A stretch of DNA of 64,000 nt, taken from Methylobacterium cerastii (GTDB lineage Bacteria > Pseudomonadota > Alphaproteobacteria > Rhizobiales > Beijerinckiaceae). Positions 1-7,866 of the stretch are shown one piece after another. The translations under genes were made by a program, and so were the position numbers. Under the pieces are notes generated by a model, which ran no database searches, was not told the DNA's origin, and was given only the letters and a program-made list of their open reading frames with translations. Each line of letters begins with the position of its first letter. The stretch's first letter is position 1. Location of the stretch: the NCBI RefSeq assembly GCF_022179125.1, contig NZ_BPQG01000046.1, forward strand, positions 62,001 to 126,000, read 5' to 3'.

Positions 1-217
1 AGGGTCGGCGTCGCATCCGGCTTGGCAACGACGGGCTGGGCTTGGCGGTTCGTGTCGAGCATCGACATTACATTGGCGCCGGCGCCGACTTGGCAACCAT
101 CTCCGGTCGAACCCCGTGTGCCAAATCGGCGACGGGTTGTGCCGGAAAACGGAACGGCGCGAACCGTGAGGTCCGCGCCGCGCCTTTCGTTGAATACGCT
201 GATGCGTGTTCGACCGT

Positions 218-421
218 TTAGCGGTCGCCGACGCCCGACAGGAGCTTCTCGATCTGCCCCAGGCCGCTCTCGCGGGCCTTCGCCTCGCTGGGCAGGCTCC
301 GGTCGGAGCGCTGGGTCAGCTTGCCGTTCTTACGGATGGCCCACTGGTAGGAGCCGCCGTCGGCCTTCGGGGGAATGATCTCCAGGGAGTACGGATGGAT
401 GTTCGTTGATGTCTCGCTCAT
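218..421 (-). CDS. Small conserved hypothetical protein (67 aa)
   Basis: A 67-aa soluble protein starting MSETSTNIHPYSLEI and ending KLLSGVGDR. The core reads GGSYQWAIRKNGKL, like the short proteins whose beta-strands describe 'sample' or 'expected' text in Hyphomicrobiales genomes, but I cannot assign a family. An upstream extension of the frame exists; I start at the ATG at 421 because the extra residues are Arg/Pro-rich out-of-frame-like sequence. It is monocistronic as far as can be seen, and no function is claimed. Confidence 0.7.
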   Translation of the reverse strand: MSETSTNIHPYSLEIIPPKADGGSYQWAIRKNGKLTQRSDRSLPSEAKARESGLGQIEKLLSGVGDR

Positions 422-657
422 GAGCCTATTATGCCACGGACGCGGTTCCAGTCCAAGTCCGGACTGAAACCGCGGATGCAGATGCCGCATCGGGCGCTCC
501 GCGAAGCGAGTCCTTGGGCTGCGCGATCCTGGCGGCACGCGTGAAAATCGTGAGCTTGGATCGGCCTGCCGACCTACGGTGGCGCGCGGCGCGAACGCTG
601 CATCGGCGGACGCCGATCTTGTCGAATGCCTGACCAATCGATGTTCGGCCGCACGGA

Positions 658-1083
658 CTACCGGGCCTTCTCGTGCTCGCCGAGGCCGACGGCCTTGAAG
701 TCGTAGGTCGGGAAGAATTCAGTGCGGTAGGCACCCCACGCGGTGTCCTCCAGCACGCGATTGATCTCGCGAAGACGGGTCGCAGGCAGGCGCAGCACCA
801 CGATCTGGCCGACGCCCATCACGACGTTCCACGACACCACCTCGATGCCGGGCGGCGGGAAAGCCTTGTAGAAGCCTTGCCGCGCCAGCTGCGCGTTCAG
901 CTCGGCGAGCGGCCGCGACTGGTCGTGCTTCAGGAAGACCGTCAGCAGGATCGCGTCCTCCGGCGTCGCCGTCGCGGTGCCCGACGGGGGGGCCGAGACG
1001 GCCTGGGCGAACGCGCTCGGAGCACCCGCGAGCGCCATCGCCAGGGCCGCGAGCGGCCAGGCCGCACGAAGTGAACGCCGCAT
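658..1083 (-). CDS. Secreted hypothetical protein with signal peptide
   Basis: A 141-aa protein with a clear Sec signal peptide: MRRSLRAAW, then a hydrophobic Ala/Leu stretch, then SAFAQ-A as the likely cleavage site near residue 27. The mature part (DAILLTVFLKHDQ, then a C-terminal TEFFPTYDFKAVG) looks like a small folded periplasmic domain. The start at 1083 is preceded by a strong GGAGGA ribosome site. It is divergent from the secreted glycine-rich gene at 1271. I do not recognise a characterised family. Confidence 0.8.
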   Translation of the reverse strand: MRRSLRAAWPLAALAMALAGAPSAFAQAVSAPPSGTATATPEDAILLTVFLKHDQSRPLAELNAQLARQGFYKAFPPPGIEVVSWNVVMGVGQIVVLRLPATRLREINRVLEDTAWGAYRTEFFPTYDFKAVGLGEHEKAR

Positions 1084-1270
1084 CGCAGTCTCCTCCACCA
1101 GCCCGGTTCGTCCTTCGAGACGCCGCGTGGGCGAAACACCGTCTCGAAGCCTCGAACGCGGGACCGCGCTCGCGGGTCCGCACCCTGCCCGGATGAACCT
1201 CCGGCGTCTCCGCCCGTTGCCGTGCGCTTGCGCCGAATCGGTGCGACCGCCCCCGGACCTGGACAGACCG

Positions 1271-1570
1271 ATGACCCGCACGACGCTCGCCCTCGCCTCC
1301 GCGCTCGGATTGATCCTGGCCGGTCCCGCCTCGGCGCAGATCGTGACGGGGGGCGCCGGCAACACCGGCGTCGCGCCCCCGCCCGGCACCGGGGGCGTCG
1401 GCGGCGGCGCGCGCGACCTCGGGCCGAGCCCGATCACCCGCGGGAACGAGGCCAACCCGAGCAACATGTCGGTTCCCGGCACGACCCCGAACGTGAACAT
1501 CGGCGGGACGCCGACCAGCGGTCCGCCCGGCACCGGCGGCGCCGCCGGCGGTCCTTCGCTCGGCCGTTAG
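1271..1570 (+). CDS. Secreted Gly/Pro-rich small protein
   Basis: A 99-aa protein with a signal peptide (MTRTTLALASALGLILAGPASAQ). The low-complexity mature chain is rich in Gly, Pro, Asn and Thr (GGAGNTGVAPPPGTGG, then NPSNMSVPGTTPN). Such proteins are common in Methylobacterium-like genomes and have no known role; the composition suggests an unstructured exported polypeptide. The ATG at 1271 was chosen because it begins the signal sequence. Confidence 0.7.
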   Translation: MTRTTLALASALGLILAGPASAQIVTGGAGNTGVAPPPGTGGVGGGARDLGPSPITRGNEANPSNMSVPGTTPNVNIGGTPTSGPPGTGGAAGGPSLGR

Positions 1571-1804
1571 CTTCTCGGCGCCCTGCACGATTCGCATGGC
1601 TTCGTTGCGGGCGCCGCAAGCTCCAGGCGTCGCAATTGTGTTGCGGCGCACACGCGGTAGGGCGACCATAACCGCTGTCCGCCGCCATTCCGGCCGGCGA
1701 ACACCGCGTGACGCGGCCCCGGCGAGACTCCGGAGCGCCCTCCGCCCACGGTGACGGCCCCAAGCCATCTGGGGCGTTTCACGTCTCGCTGCAGACCCAC
1801 CCCC

Positions 1805-3076
1805 ATGAACACCTCCGTTCGGATCGCGCTGACGACGCTCGTCGTCGGCGTGGACTTCCTCGTCCTGCGCGCCGGCACGGGCGACCGGCTCGGCGCCGCG
1901 CAGTCCGGCCGCATCGCCGCCCGGCAATTCCAGGATTCCGACTGGCCGGCGGCGGAGGCCGCCTGGGCCGCCACCGCCCTGGACGGCGCCGGCCCGCTCG
2001 CCGCGATCCTGTCCGTGGCGGCGCTCGCGGCGATCTGGCTCGTCGGCCGGCGCGGTGCCGGATATGCCGGGTTCGCGGTCGCGGGCCTCCTGATCGAGGG
2101 GCGACCCGAGCCGGCGCAGGCCTATTACGACACGCGCGACTATCCCGAATTCGTCGAGGTCCTGCCGAACCAGACCGCGTTCCTCATCCCCGAGGTCGGC
2201 GAGACGAAGTCCGGCCAGGCGGCCTTCATGTCCGAGCAGTTCCTCAACGAGCGCAAGGTCGCGATGAAGCGGATCCAGATCCCGCATACGCTGATCCGCA
2301 ACCCGGGCTGGGCCTACGACTACTTCGTCCCCGCCGCGCGGCTGATGCTCGTCGACCGGTCGCCGGTCTCGCGCGAATGGGTGAGCGCGACCGAGCGCGG
2401 CACCTCCGTCCGCGACCAGGGCATCCGCTTCGAGACCGCCGATTCCGTGACCCTGCGCGCCGGAATCGTGGTCTCGGCCTTCGCGAAGGAGGAGGATGCG
2501 AGCAAGTTCGTCTACTGGTTCGGCGCGCGGGCCGCGGGCGGCAACGCCGCCGACCCGCAGGTGAACTTCGCCAGCGTGATCCAGGGCAAGTCGCTGGCCG
2601 AGGTCGTCGACGAGAACGTGCACCGGACGGTCCAGGCGGCGATGGCCAAGGAGTTCGGCCGACGCACCACCGACAAGGCGATCCACGGCAAGGTCGCGAT
2701 CATCGAGGCTGTCGAGAAGGAGGTCCGCCGGGTCTACGAGCCGATGGGGATCACGGTGACCACCTTGGGCTATGCCGAAGGCCTGACCTTCGACAACCCC
2801 GAGATCCAGAAGGCGATCGACATGAGCTTCATGGCGATGAAGCACGCGCAGTCGGCGCAGGTGCAGATGCAGACGCTGCCGATCCAGGAGAAGATCCTAG
2901 ACCTCAAGATCCGCGAGATGGACGCCCAAGGCCGCCAGACCCTCGCCGGCCGCTGGAACGGCTCGGCCGCCAACGTCCTGCCGGCGCTGCCGAACTGGGT
3001 GGTGCTGCCCGCCGGCTGGCTCGACGCGCTCAAGGCCTGGCTTCAGCCGAGCGCACCGGCGCCCGCCGCGCCCTGA
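1805..3076 (+). CDS. SPFH/band-7 domain membrane protein
   Basis: A 423-aa protein. Two hydrophobic segments near residues 5-20 and 65-100 (LAAILSVAALAAIWLVG) precede a long SPFH-type domain. The domain's conserved pattern is visible as a beta-rich centre (SVTLRAGIVVSAFAKEEDAS), then an alternating Ala/Glu helix (AIIEAVEKEVRRVYEPMGITVTTLGYAEGL) and a C-terminal helical MQTLPIQEKILDLKIREMDAQ segment. Band-7 proteins form membrane-bound oligomers that scaffold or regulate proteases and microdomains. No protease partner sits beside it, so its partner is unknown. It is followed by a hairpin directly after its stop. Confidence 0.75.
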   Translation: MNTSVRIALTTLVVGVDFLVLRAGTGDRLGAAQSGRIAARQFQDSDWPAAEAAWAATALDGAGPLAAILSVAALAAIWLVGRRGAGYAGFAVAGLLIEGRPEPAQAYYDTRDYPEFVEVLPNQTAFLIPEVGETKSGQAAFMSEQFLNERKVAMKRIQIPHTLIRNPGWAYDYFVPAARLMLVDRSPVSREWVSATERGTSVRDQGIRFETADSVTLRAGIVVSAFAKEEDASKFVYWFGARAAGGNAADPQVNFASVIQGKSLAEVVDENVHRTVQAAMAKEFGRRTTDKAIHGKVAIIEAVEKEVRRVYEPMGITVTTLGYAEGLTFDNPEIQKAIDMSFMAMKHAQSAQVQMQTLPIQEKILDLKIREMDAQGRQTLAGRWNGSAANVLPALPNWVVLPAGWLDALKAWLQPSAPAPAAP

Positions 3077-3081
3077 TCGAC

Positions 3082-3110
3082 GCGCCTCGCACATGTGCGC
3101 GGCGAGGCGC
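3082..3110 (+). terminator. Hairpin after the SPFH gene
   Basis: Nine-base inverted repeat GCGCCTCGC / GCGAGGCGC (3082-3090 with 3102-3110), starting 5 bp past the SPFH stop codon. It lacks a clear T-run, so it may be a factor-dependent or convergent terminator. Confidence 0.5.
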
Positions 3111-3127
3111 CGCCCTCCTTCCGGACT

Positions 3128-3160
3128 GCGACCGACCCGGAGACGATTCGGGCCGGTCGC
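3128..3160 (-). terminator. Hairpin abutting the stop of the convergent gene
   Basis: GCGACCGACCCG (3128-3139) pairs with CGGGCCGGTCGC (3149-3160) with one mismatch. It touches the stop codon of the minus-strand gene that ends at 3161. Together with the previous hairpin it forms a back-to-back pair, one for each convergent gene. Confidence 0.5.
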
Positions 3161-3403
3161 TCAGAGGTCCGCGGTCTGCGCGTCCCGGATCATCCGGTCG
3201 ACCAGCGCCTCGCGCCTGGCCTGGCGGATGAGGATGCGGGCGGCGGCGCGGGCGTTGGCCGCGCGCGCTTGGCCGCTCGGCGCGCCGTCGCGGAGCGCCC
3301 GCCAGGCGAGCCGGCGGAACCAGCGCACGTTGGCGATGACCGTCGTCCGGCGGCTCAAAGGGCCGCCGACCTCGAGGATCTGTTCCGTCGTGCGTGGGGT
3401 CAT
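3161..3403 (-). CDS. Small basic hypothetical protein (80 aa)
   Basis: An 80-aa, strongly Arg/Ala-rich helical protein (for example RAANARAAARILIRQARREALVDRMI). No transmembrane segment or recognised motif is seen. It is supported by its position, by a flanking terminator-like hairpin, and by an uninterrupted frame with ordinary codon use. The basic helical character would fit nucleic-acid contact, but that is conjecture. Confidence 0.5.
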   Translation of the reverse strand: MTPRTTEQILEVGGPLSRRTTVIANVRWFRRLAWRALRDGAPSGQARAANARAAARILIRQARREALVDRMIRDAQTADL

Positions 3404-3777
3404 CGTCTGGCAGTCCGGATCGCGAACCCGTGCTCGTCCGTGAATGAACGAGAGATGGCCGCCGCACCAAGATTCGGCAAGAGCAATGCCATTCGATCTG
3501 TGTCGAATTCAGACAGCGATGCTTCTCCCACCTGTTTTGCCGCACCGACCTCTGATTTCGGCCGCTGTACGAGATCGTGTTTGGAGCAACGCGACCGCTC
3601 GCCGGCCGACCGCACGATCGGTGACGCACCGCGTGGACGACCTGCGTGACGTAGACGAGGCTGTTGCCCGATGGGGAGACGTGTCGTCGCGACACGAGGC
3701 GTGCCGCGGTGGGACACGGAACGAAGCGGTGCTCCCGCGCTTCTCCGATCGACTTCCTCCCGCGGCAGGAGAACACC
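3404..3777. other. Intergenic stretch without a supported gene
   Basis: About 370 bp between divergent genes. It is slightly less GC-rich than its neighbours and presumably holds both promoters. Open frames crossing it are shadows with no start signal or family resemblance. Confidence 0.5.
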
Positions 3778-4155
3778 ATGGACGACGATCGGGTCTGGTC
3801 TTTCGAGAAGAGCCTCTGGGACGGTACTCCCGAGCACTACCGCGAGCTGGTCGACGAGACGTGCCTGATGGTGCTGCCGCACCCGCCCTTCGTGCTCAGT
3901 GGCACGCAGGCGATCGAGGCCGTCGCCGACACCACCCGCTGGACCGAGGTCGCGTTCTCGAAGGGTCAGATCGCCCGGCCGCAAGAGGGCCTGATCGTGG
4001 TCGCCTACCACATCGAGGCTTCGCGCGGCGACGAGACCTACCAAGCGAACTGCACCTCGACCTATCGCTGGCTGTCGCACGAGGTCTGGCGCGTGATCCA
4101 GCACCAGCAGACGCCGCCGCTGGTGGTGCAGGGTGCGGTCGAGAAGACCGGCTGA
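3778..4155 (+). CDS. NTF2/SnoaL-fold DUF4440-like protein
   Basis: A 125-aa single-domain protein: LWDGTPEHYRELVDETCLMVLP, then VLSGTQAIEAV and a C-terminal beta-strand set TYRWLSHEVWRVIQHQQTPP. This is the pattern of the NTF2-like (DUF4440/SnoaL) cone fold that binds small hydrophobic ligands. The ATG at 3778 is preceded by AGGAGA at good spacing. Substrate unknown; the fold is shared by ketosteroid-isomerase-like enzymes and by non-catalytic binders. Confidence 0.75.
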   Translation: MDDDRVWSFEKSLWDGTPEHYRELVDETCLMVLPHPPFVLSGTQAIEAVADTTRWTEVAFSKGQIARPQEGLIVVAYHIEASRGDETYQANCTSTYRWLSHEVWRVIQHQQTPPLVVQGAVEKTG

Positions 4156-4321
4156 CCGGTCGATTCCGGGCTTCGAACCGCGCCTATCTCGCCGGGCTGC
4201 GCTATGGCGCGCCCGGTACCATTCTTTCCGCGCTCAGGTGCGCTTGCGGCAGAGAAAACCGGTCGCCGTCCGACGGAGACACCTGTGACGCGGCGGCTTA
4301 CGTCGTGCGCGCCGAGCGACG

Positions 4322-4495
4322 TTACGGCTTATCCTGACGGGCCGCGTCTTCGGCTTCGGTGCCCGGCCGGTCCATTGGGCCGTCGACCGGCTTTGTCTTG
4401 CCATCGACGGTGTCCTGAGGGGTGATCGCCGCGCCGTCCGGCGTCGGCTTTCCCTGCGGCATGCGTTGGGCCTGCGTGTCGACGTCGTCGGTCAT
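4322..4495 (-). CDS. Very small hydrophilic protein (57 aa)
   Basis: A 57-aa frame starting MTDDVDTQAQRMPQGKP and ending EAEDAARQDKP, rich in Asp, Pro, Lys and Gln and probably disordered. It lies 12 bp downstream of the stop of another small gene on the same strand (4508-4678) and has no strong ribosome site of its own, so translation may be coupled. Codon choice is as G/C-ending as in its neighbours, which supports a real gene. Confidence 0.55.
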   Translation of the reverse strand: MTDDVDTQAQRMPQGKPTPDGAAITPQDTVDGKTKPVDGPMDRPGTEAEDAARQDKP

Positions 4496-4507
4496 CGGGA
4501 CAGACTT

Positions 4508-4678
4508 TCAGATTTCAGTTTCGCCGCGGACGATCGCAGCCTCACCCGTGCCCCTCTGCGCCAGACCGACGTCGGTTTCTTCTTCCGCGACCGCCAACGG
4601 CGGCAGGCTGATGTCATCCGTGGAGGCTCGGCCAAGGCGATCGTCGATCCGTTCGATGCCCGGTCGATCTGCAACCAT
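4508..4678 (-). CDS. Very small acidic protein (56 aa)
   Basis: A 56-aa acidic frame starting MVADRPGIERIDDRLGRA, with an EEET cluster and ending RGETEI. The ATG at 4678 is preceded by an excellent GAGGAGG ribosome site 4-5 bases away, the strongest evidence that it is translated. It is first gene of a probable two-gene unit with the 57-aa frame downstream. Function unknown. Confidence 0.6.
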   Translation of the reverse strand: MVADRPGIERIDDRLGRASTDDISLPPLAVAEEETDVGLAQRGTGEAAIVRGETEI

Positions 4679-4987
4679 ACCGCCTCCTCTGTTCGTCAGA
4701 GGGTCGGCGTCGGCGTTCCGAGCGGACATGCGAACCTCACCGTATAAGAGGGTTAACGTCCCGAAGGTGTCGCGGTTCTCCGGGCCGGATGGCACTGCGA
4801 CGAACGGCGTGATCTCATGGCACGAACCGGCCCCTGCGGGATCGCTCGCGGGCACAGGTGGATACCGGCGACCCATGCCGACCGGAGCGGCCGATCGCAA
4901 CGAAACGCCAAACCACTCCACCGCGAACATGATGGCGGCGGGACATGCACCCCGCCGCCGTTGCCTAAACGCGAAGCGAGGTTGTGA
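4679..4987. other. Intergenic stretch with no supported gene
   Basis: About 310 bp upstream of the 56-aa gene and downstream of the 32-aa gene. It probably contains the minus-strand promoter; I see no repeat, RNA or convincing coding frame. Confidence 0.45.
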
Positions 4988-5086
4988 TCAGAAGGTCCCG
5001 ATGGCGCTCGCCGTACCGACGATGGTGGCGACGAGGCCGAAGGCGAAGGCCCCGATCATTGCGTAGCTGAAGGGCTTCAGTTCCAT
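4988..5086 (-). CDS. 32-aa single-pass membrane miniprotein
   Basis: MELKPFSYAMIGAFAFGLVA followed by TIVGTASAIGTF and stop. It is one hydrophobic helix with a short charged N-terminus. The ATG at 5086 has AGAGGA upstream at 7-8 bases; another in-frame ATG lies at 5095. Miniproteins of this type are often missed by gene callers. It resembles small inner-membrane peptides that associate with larger complexes, but no partner is evident. Confidence 0.5.
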   Translation of the reverse strand: MELKPFSYAMIGAFAFGLVATIVGTASAIGTF

Positions 5087-5416
5087 GGTCGGCATCCTCT
5101 TTCGGTTTTGGTGACGCGGTCCGAAAACTGCCCGGCCGCGTGGCGATCAGCGTCCGATCAAACGTGGTGATGCCACCTCGGCCGTGACGTGCGAGTACGC
5201 ACGCTGCACCGCAGCATGGCGCAAAGCACGGTCGCAAAGCCGATGCCACGCCGGATCGGCAACCGTTGCGAAGCCTGCGTCGCGCCGCGTACTCTGCCAC
5301 GCCGAGCCGGCGCAAATCACCCGCATTGCGCTCAAGCTTCGAACAGGATCAAAGTACGGGGCGGACACCCGCAGACCATCGCCCGCGTGGAAGAGTACGC
5401 ACACACGGCACGGTTG

Positions 5417-5441
5417 CAGGTTTGTCAATATTAACAACCTG
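5417..5441. promoter_or_regulatory. AT-rich imperfect palindrome upstream of 5471
   Basis: A 25-bp imperfect palindrome with arms CAGGTT and AACCTG around an AT-rich centre, ending 29 bp before the ATG at 5471. Position and symmetry suit an operator for a dimeric regulator. The rest of 5087-5470, nearly 400 bp, shows no supported gene. Confidence 0.35.
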
Positions 5442-5470
5442 TGATTAAACCCGCAGATTGGGAGGCCGGC

Positions 5471-5716
5471 ATGCAACCGTCGGAATGCTGCATCTTTCGG
5501 ATCGTGATCGCGTCCGGTCTCGGGCTGCTGATCACGGCCGCGCTGCTCTGGCGCTACTCGCCGGTCCTGGCCGTGCTGTCCGCGCCGCTCGGCGGCTCGG
5601 TGGCAGCCCTCCTGGCGATGGTCGTGTTCCAGGCGGCCCGGCCCTTCGTGTCACCCGAGCCGATAGGCGTCGACCCGAACAGCGACTACTTCGCACGGAA
5701 GATCGGCTTTCTGTGA
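5471..5716 (+). CDS. Small two-helix membrane protein (81 aa)
   Basis: An 81-aa protein with two hydrophobic segments (roughly residues 10-28 and 33-53) and a C-terminal tail FARKIGFL. The ATG at 5471 is preferred over one 30 bases upstream because GGGAGG sits 5 bases before it. No family recognised. It converges with the secreted protein at 5762-6178. Confidence 0.65.
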   Translation: MQPSECCIFRIVIASGLGLLITAALLWRYSPVLAVLSAPLGGSVAALLAMVVFQAARPFVSPEPIGVDPNSDYFARKIGFL

Positions 5717-5761
5717 TGCCGGGTTCGGACTGCCGCCAGTCGATCGGCTGCGATCACGCCG

Positions 5762-6178
5762 TCAGCGATCGGCCTGCCGTGTCGCGCGACGGCTCGGGCT
5801 GCGAACCGTTGCAGTCCGTCCGACCCGGTGGCGTGAGCGGACGACACGCCGTGACGGTCTCGCGTAATCCTTGCCGGACCTGACAGCGATCGGGCGTGCG
5901 CCGCTTGTGTTTTGCAGGTTGTCGTAAGGCCCGCGACCCGTGCGCGCCCGGTAGGCGGCACCGGCGAAATCCCCGGGCGTGGGCGGCGTGCCGGGTTGCG
6001 AGAAGCTCGTCTCCGGCCGGTAGGCCGGCCCCCAGCCGATCTCGTCGTCGCCCGCCGGGTCCTTGCCCGGAAAGCCGGTGACGTAACCGGTGCTCTGCGC
6101 AGCTGCCGGGCCGATCGGCGCCAACAGGCAGAGCAGGCCGCCGAGCACGAGGATAGCTTTTTGCGATGCATGGGGCAT
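5762..6178 (-). CDS. Secreted hypothetical protein (138 aa)
   Basis: An N-terminal signal peptide (ILVLGGLLCLLAPIGPAAAQ) is followed by a polar, Gly/Pro-rich segment containing DDEIGWGPAYRPETSFS and a basic C-terminus (RRVVRSRHRVGRT). It is likely periplasmic or outer-membrane associated. The very basic final 30 residues could reflect a late frameshift, since the body and tail differ in composition. No characterised family identified. Confidence 0.6.
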   Translation of the reverse strand: MPHASQKAILVLGGLLCLLAPIGPAAAQSTGYVTGFPGKDPAGDDEIGWGPAYRPETSFSQPGTPPTPGDFAGAAYRARTGRGPYDNLQNTSGARPIAVRSGKDYARPSRRVVRSRHRVGRTATVRSPSRRATRQADR

Positions 6179-6364
6179 GGCGTGGGTCCTTACCTTCGCG
6201 CACCGAATGCGCGTGCGTGGAGTGCTGGACCAACCCGACGCCGGACCACCGGTTCTGAGCCTGTGGTCCGCTGCCGCGGATGGCTTCGACGGACGCCTTG
6301 TCCCGCGCGCTACGCCTGCTTTTGCGCGAAAGGCTCGGCATGTCCGAAGCCGCTTCGTCGATAA

Positions 6365-7612
6365 TCAGGCCGCCATCGCCTGCTCGACGGCGTCGCAGGT
6401 CGCGTTGAGCCCGTCCTCTTGCGCCAAAAGTAGCGCGGCCTCGCGGCAGGCCTGCGCCACCTGCGGCGACCCGAGGAGCCGCTCCAGCACGCGTGCGGCA
6501 CGCGGCGGCGTGAACCGGCGCCGGCTGAGCGCGGCGCCGACGCCGAGGCGCCGGAGGCGGACGGCCTCGTCGAAATGATCGAATGCCACCGGCACGAGCA
6601 GTTGTGGGATGCCGGCGGCGAGCGCCTGCGCCACGGTGCCGATGCCGCCGTGATGGACCAGGGCGGCGCAGCGCGGCAGCAGCGCGCTGAACGGCGCGTA
6701 GGCGACCCGCAGGATTTCCGGCGGCAGCGCCCCGGGCATCTGGTCGGCCTGCGGCGCCAGCAGGATGCCGCGCCGGCCCATGCGCCGGCACAGGGCGACC
6801 GCAGTCTCGAAGAACGCGCGCCCCTGCCGCATCCCTGATCCATAGGTGAACGCGATGGGGGGCGTGCCCGCATCGAGGAAGCGCGCGACCTCGGGATCGA
6901 GCGCGGCCCGGTCGCCGTAACGGTCCGCGAGGGGGAAGCCGACCTGCACGGCCTGTTCCGGCCAATCCGCCTGCGGGCGGGCGAACCAGTTCGGGAACGT
7001 CAGCACCATCCGGGTCGGGCTGTTCCACCAGTGGCGCAGGCGGCGGACCGGCGGCAGGCCGAGGCTGTCGCGGAAGGCGTTGAGGTCGGGCAGCACCGCC
7101 GGATCGATGACGTAGCGGTCCCCGCCCCGCCCGAGCCAATGCCGAAACCGCGACGGCAGGCGTCGCGCCGCGGCCAGGCCCGGCAGCACCGGCGCCTCGC
7201 GACGGCTCTCGATCAGGAACGGGGCGACGTGGACCGTGACCAAGGGCAGGCCGAGCTTGTCCTGCGCGATGCGGGCCCCGAGGCTGTTGGGCGAGGCGAC
7301 GACGATCCCGCCCTCCGCCGACCAGCGGGCCTGCACCCACGCGAAGACCGGCTCGGTCGCCGTGGACAGCGTCTGCAGCAGCGGCGCGACCCCCCGCGTC
7401 GGGTGCCAGAGGTTCGGGTGCCGGAGGGTCCGCTCGTAATCCGCCCGCGTGCCGAGCGCGTGGAAGTCGATCCCCGCCCGCGCCGCGAGGTCGCCGAACG
7501 GCGCCGGGGCGGCCAGCGCAACTCTATGGCCGCGATCTTTGAGTGCGGCGGCAAGCGCAAGAAAGGGCAGCACGTCGCCATGCGAGCCGAGCGTAACCAG
7601 GGAAACCTGCAT
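6365..7612 (-). CDS. GT1-family glycosyltransferase (UGT/MurG-like fold)
   Basis: A 415-aa enzyme. The N-terminus VSLVTLGSHGDVLPFLALAAAL is the acceptor-side motif of glycosyltransferase 28/UGT-like enzymes acting on sterols, terpenoids or macrolides. The C-terminal nucleotide-sugar site appears as LVHHGGIGTVAQALAAGIPQLLVP followed by DHFDEAVRLRRLGVG, the UDP-glycosyltransferase signature. It transfers a sugar from an NDP donor to a small hydrophobic acceptor, probably at the cytosolic membrane face. It stands alone and diverges from the SDR gene across an AT-rich spacer. Acceptor unknown; the strong HGGIGT motif makes the family call firm. Confidence 0.85.
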   Translation of the reverse strand: MQVSLVTLGSHGDVLPFLALAAALKDRGHRVALAAPAPFGDLAARAGIDFHALGTRADYERTLRHPNLWHPTRGVAPLLQTLSTATEPVFAWVQARWSAEGGIVVASPNSLGARIAQDKLGLPLVTVHVAPFLIESRREAPVLPGLAAARRLPSRFRHWLGRGGDRYVIDPAVLPDLNAFRDSLGLPPVRRLRHWWNSPTRMVLTFPNWFARPQADWPEQAVQVGFPLADRYGDRAALDPEVARFLDAGTPPIAFTYGSGMRQGRAFFETAVALCRRMGRRGILLAPQADQMPGALPPEILRVAYAPFSALLPRCAALVHHGGIGTVAQALAAGIPQLLVPVAFDHFDEAVRLRRLGVGAALSRRRFTPPRAARVLERLLGSPQVAQACREAALLLAQEDGLNATCDAVEQAMAA

Positions 7613-7866
7613 CGTTCTATATTAGAGGAATTTTGATGGAATGGATCAAAAATATATTATAGTTATAAACTAACTTATGTTATAAGAAGCGTGGCGGCTT
7701 ATTTGTCGTTTATACTAGTAAAAAGCGGCAAATCGTCTTGGTGCGGGCGTCGCGGCGCCTGGTGCCTTGCGATCGTACGGTGAGCGCTCGTGGCGCAGGC
7801 GCGTCCCGGAACTGGCCCGCCTGCCCCCGGTTCGCCTTTGGGACCGTTCCAAGCCGAGGCACGAAC
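7613..7866. promoter_or_regulatory. AT-rich divergent promoter region
   Basis: The first 120 bp are markedly AT-rich (ATATATTATAG, TTATAAACTAACT, TTATATTA-type runs) in a genome of very high GC. It separates the divergent glycosyltransferase and SDR genes and most likely holds both promoters, possibly bound by a nucleoid protein such as GapR or MucR. Confidence 0.45.

Noticed and set aside
22-409. Two forward frames at the start of the window
   Set aside because: Arg/Pro-rich compositions antisense to the 67-aa gene, without ribosome sites; shadows.
719-2845. 708-aa minus-strand frame
   Set aside because: Antisense to the SPFH gene and extends through unrelated genes; Arg/Gly-rich, a high-GC shadow.
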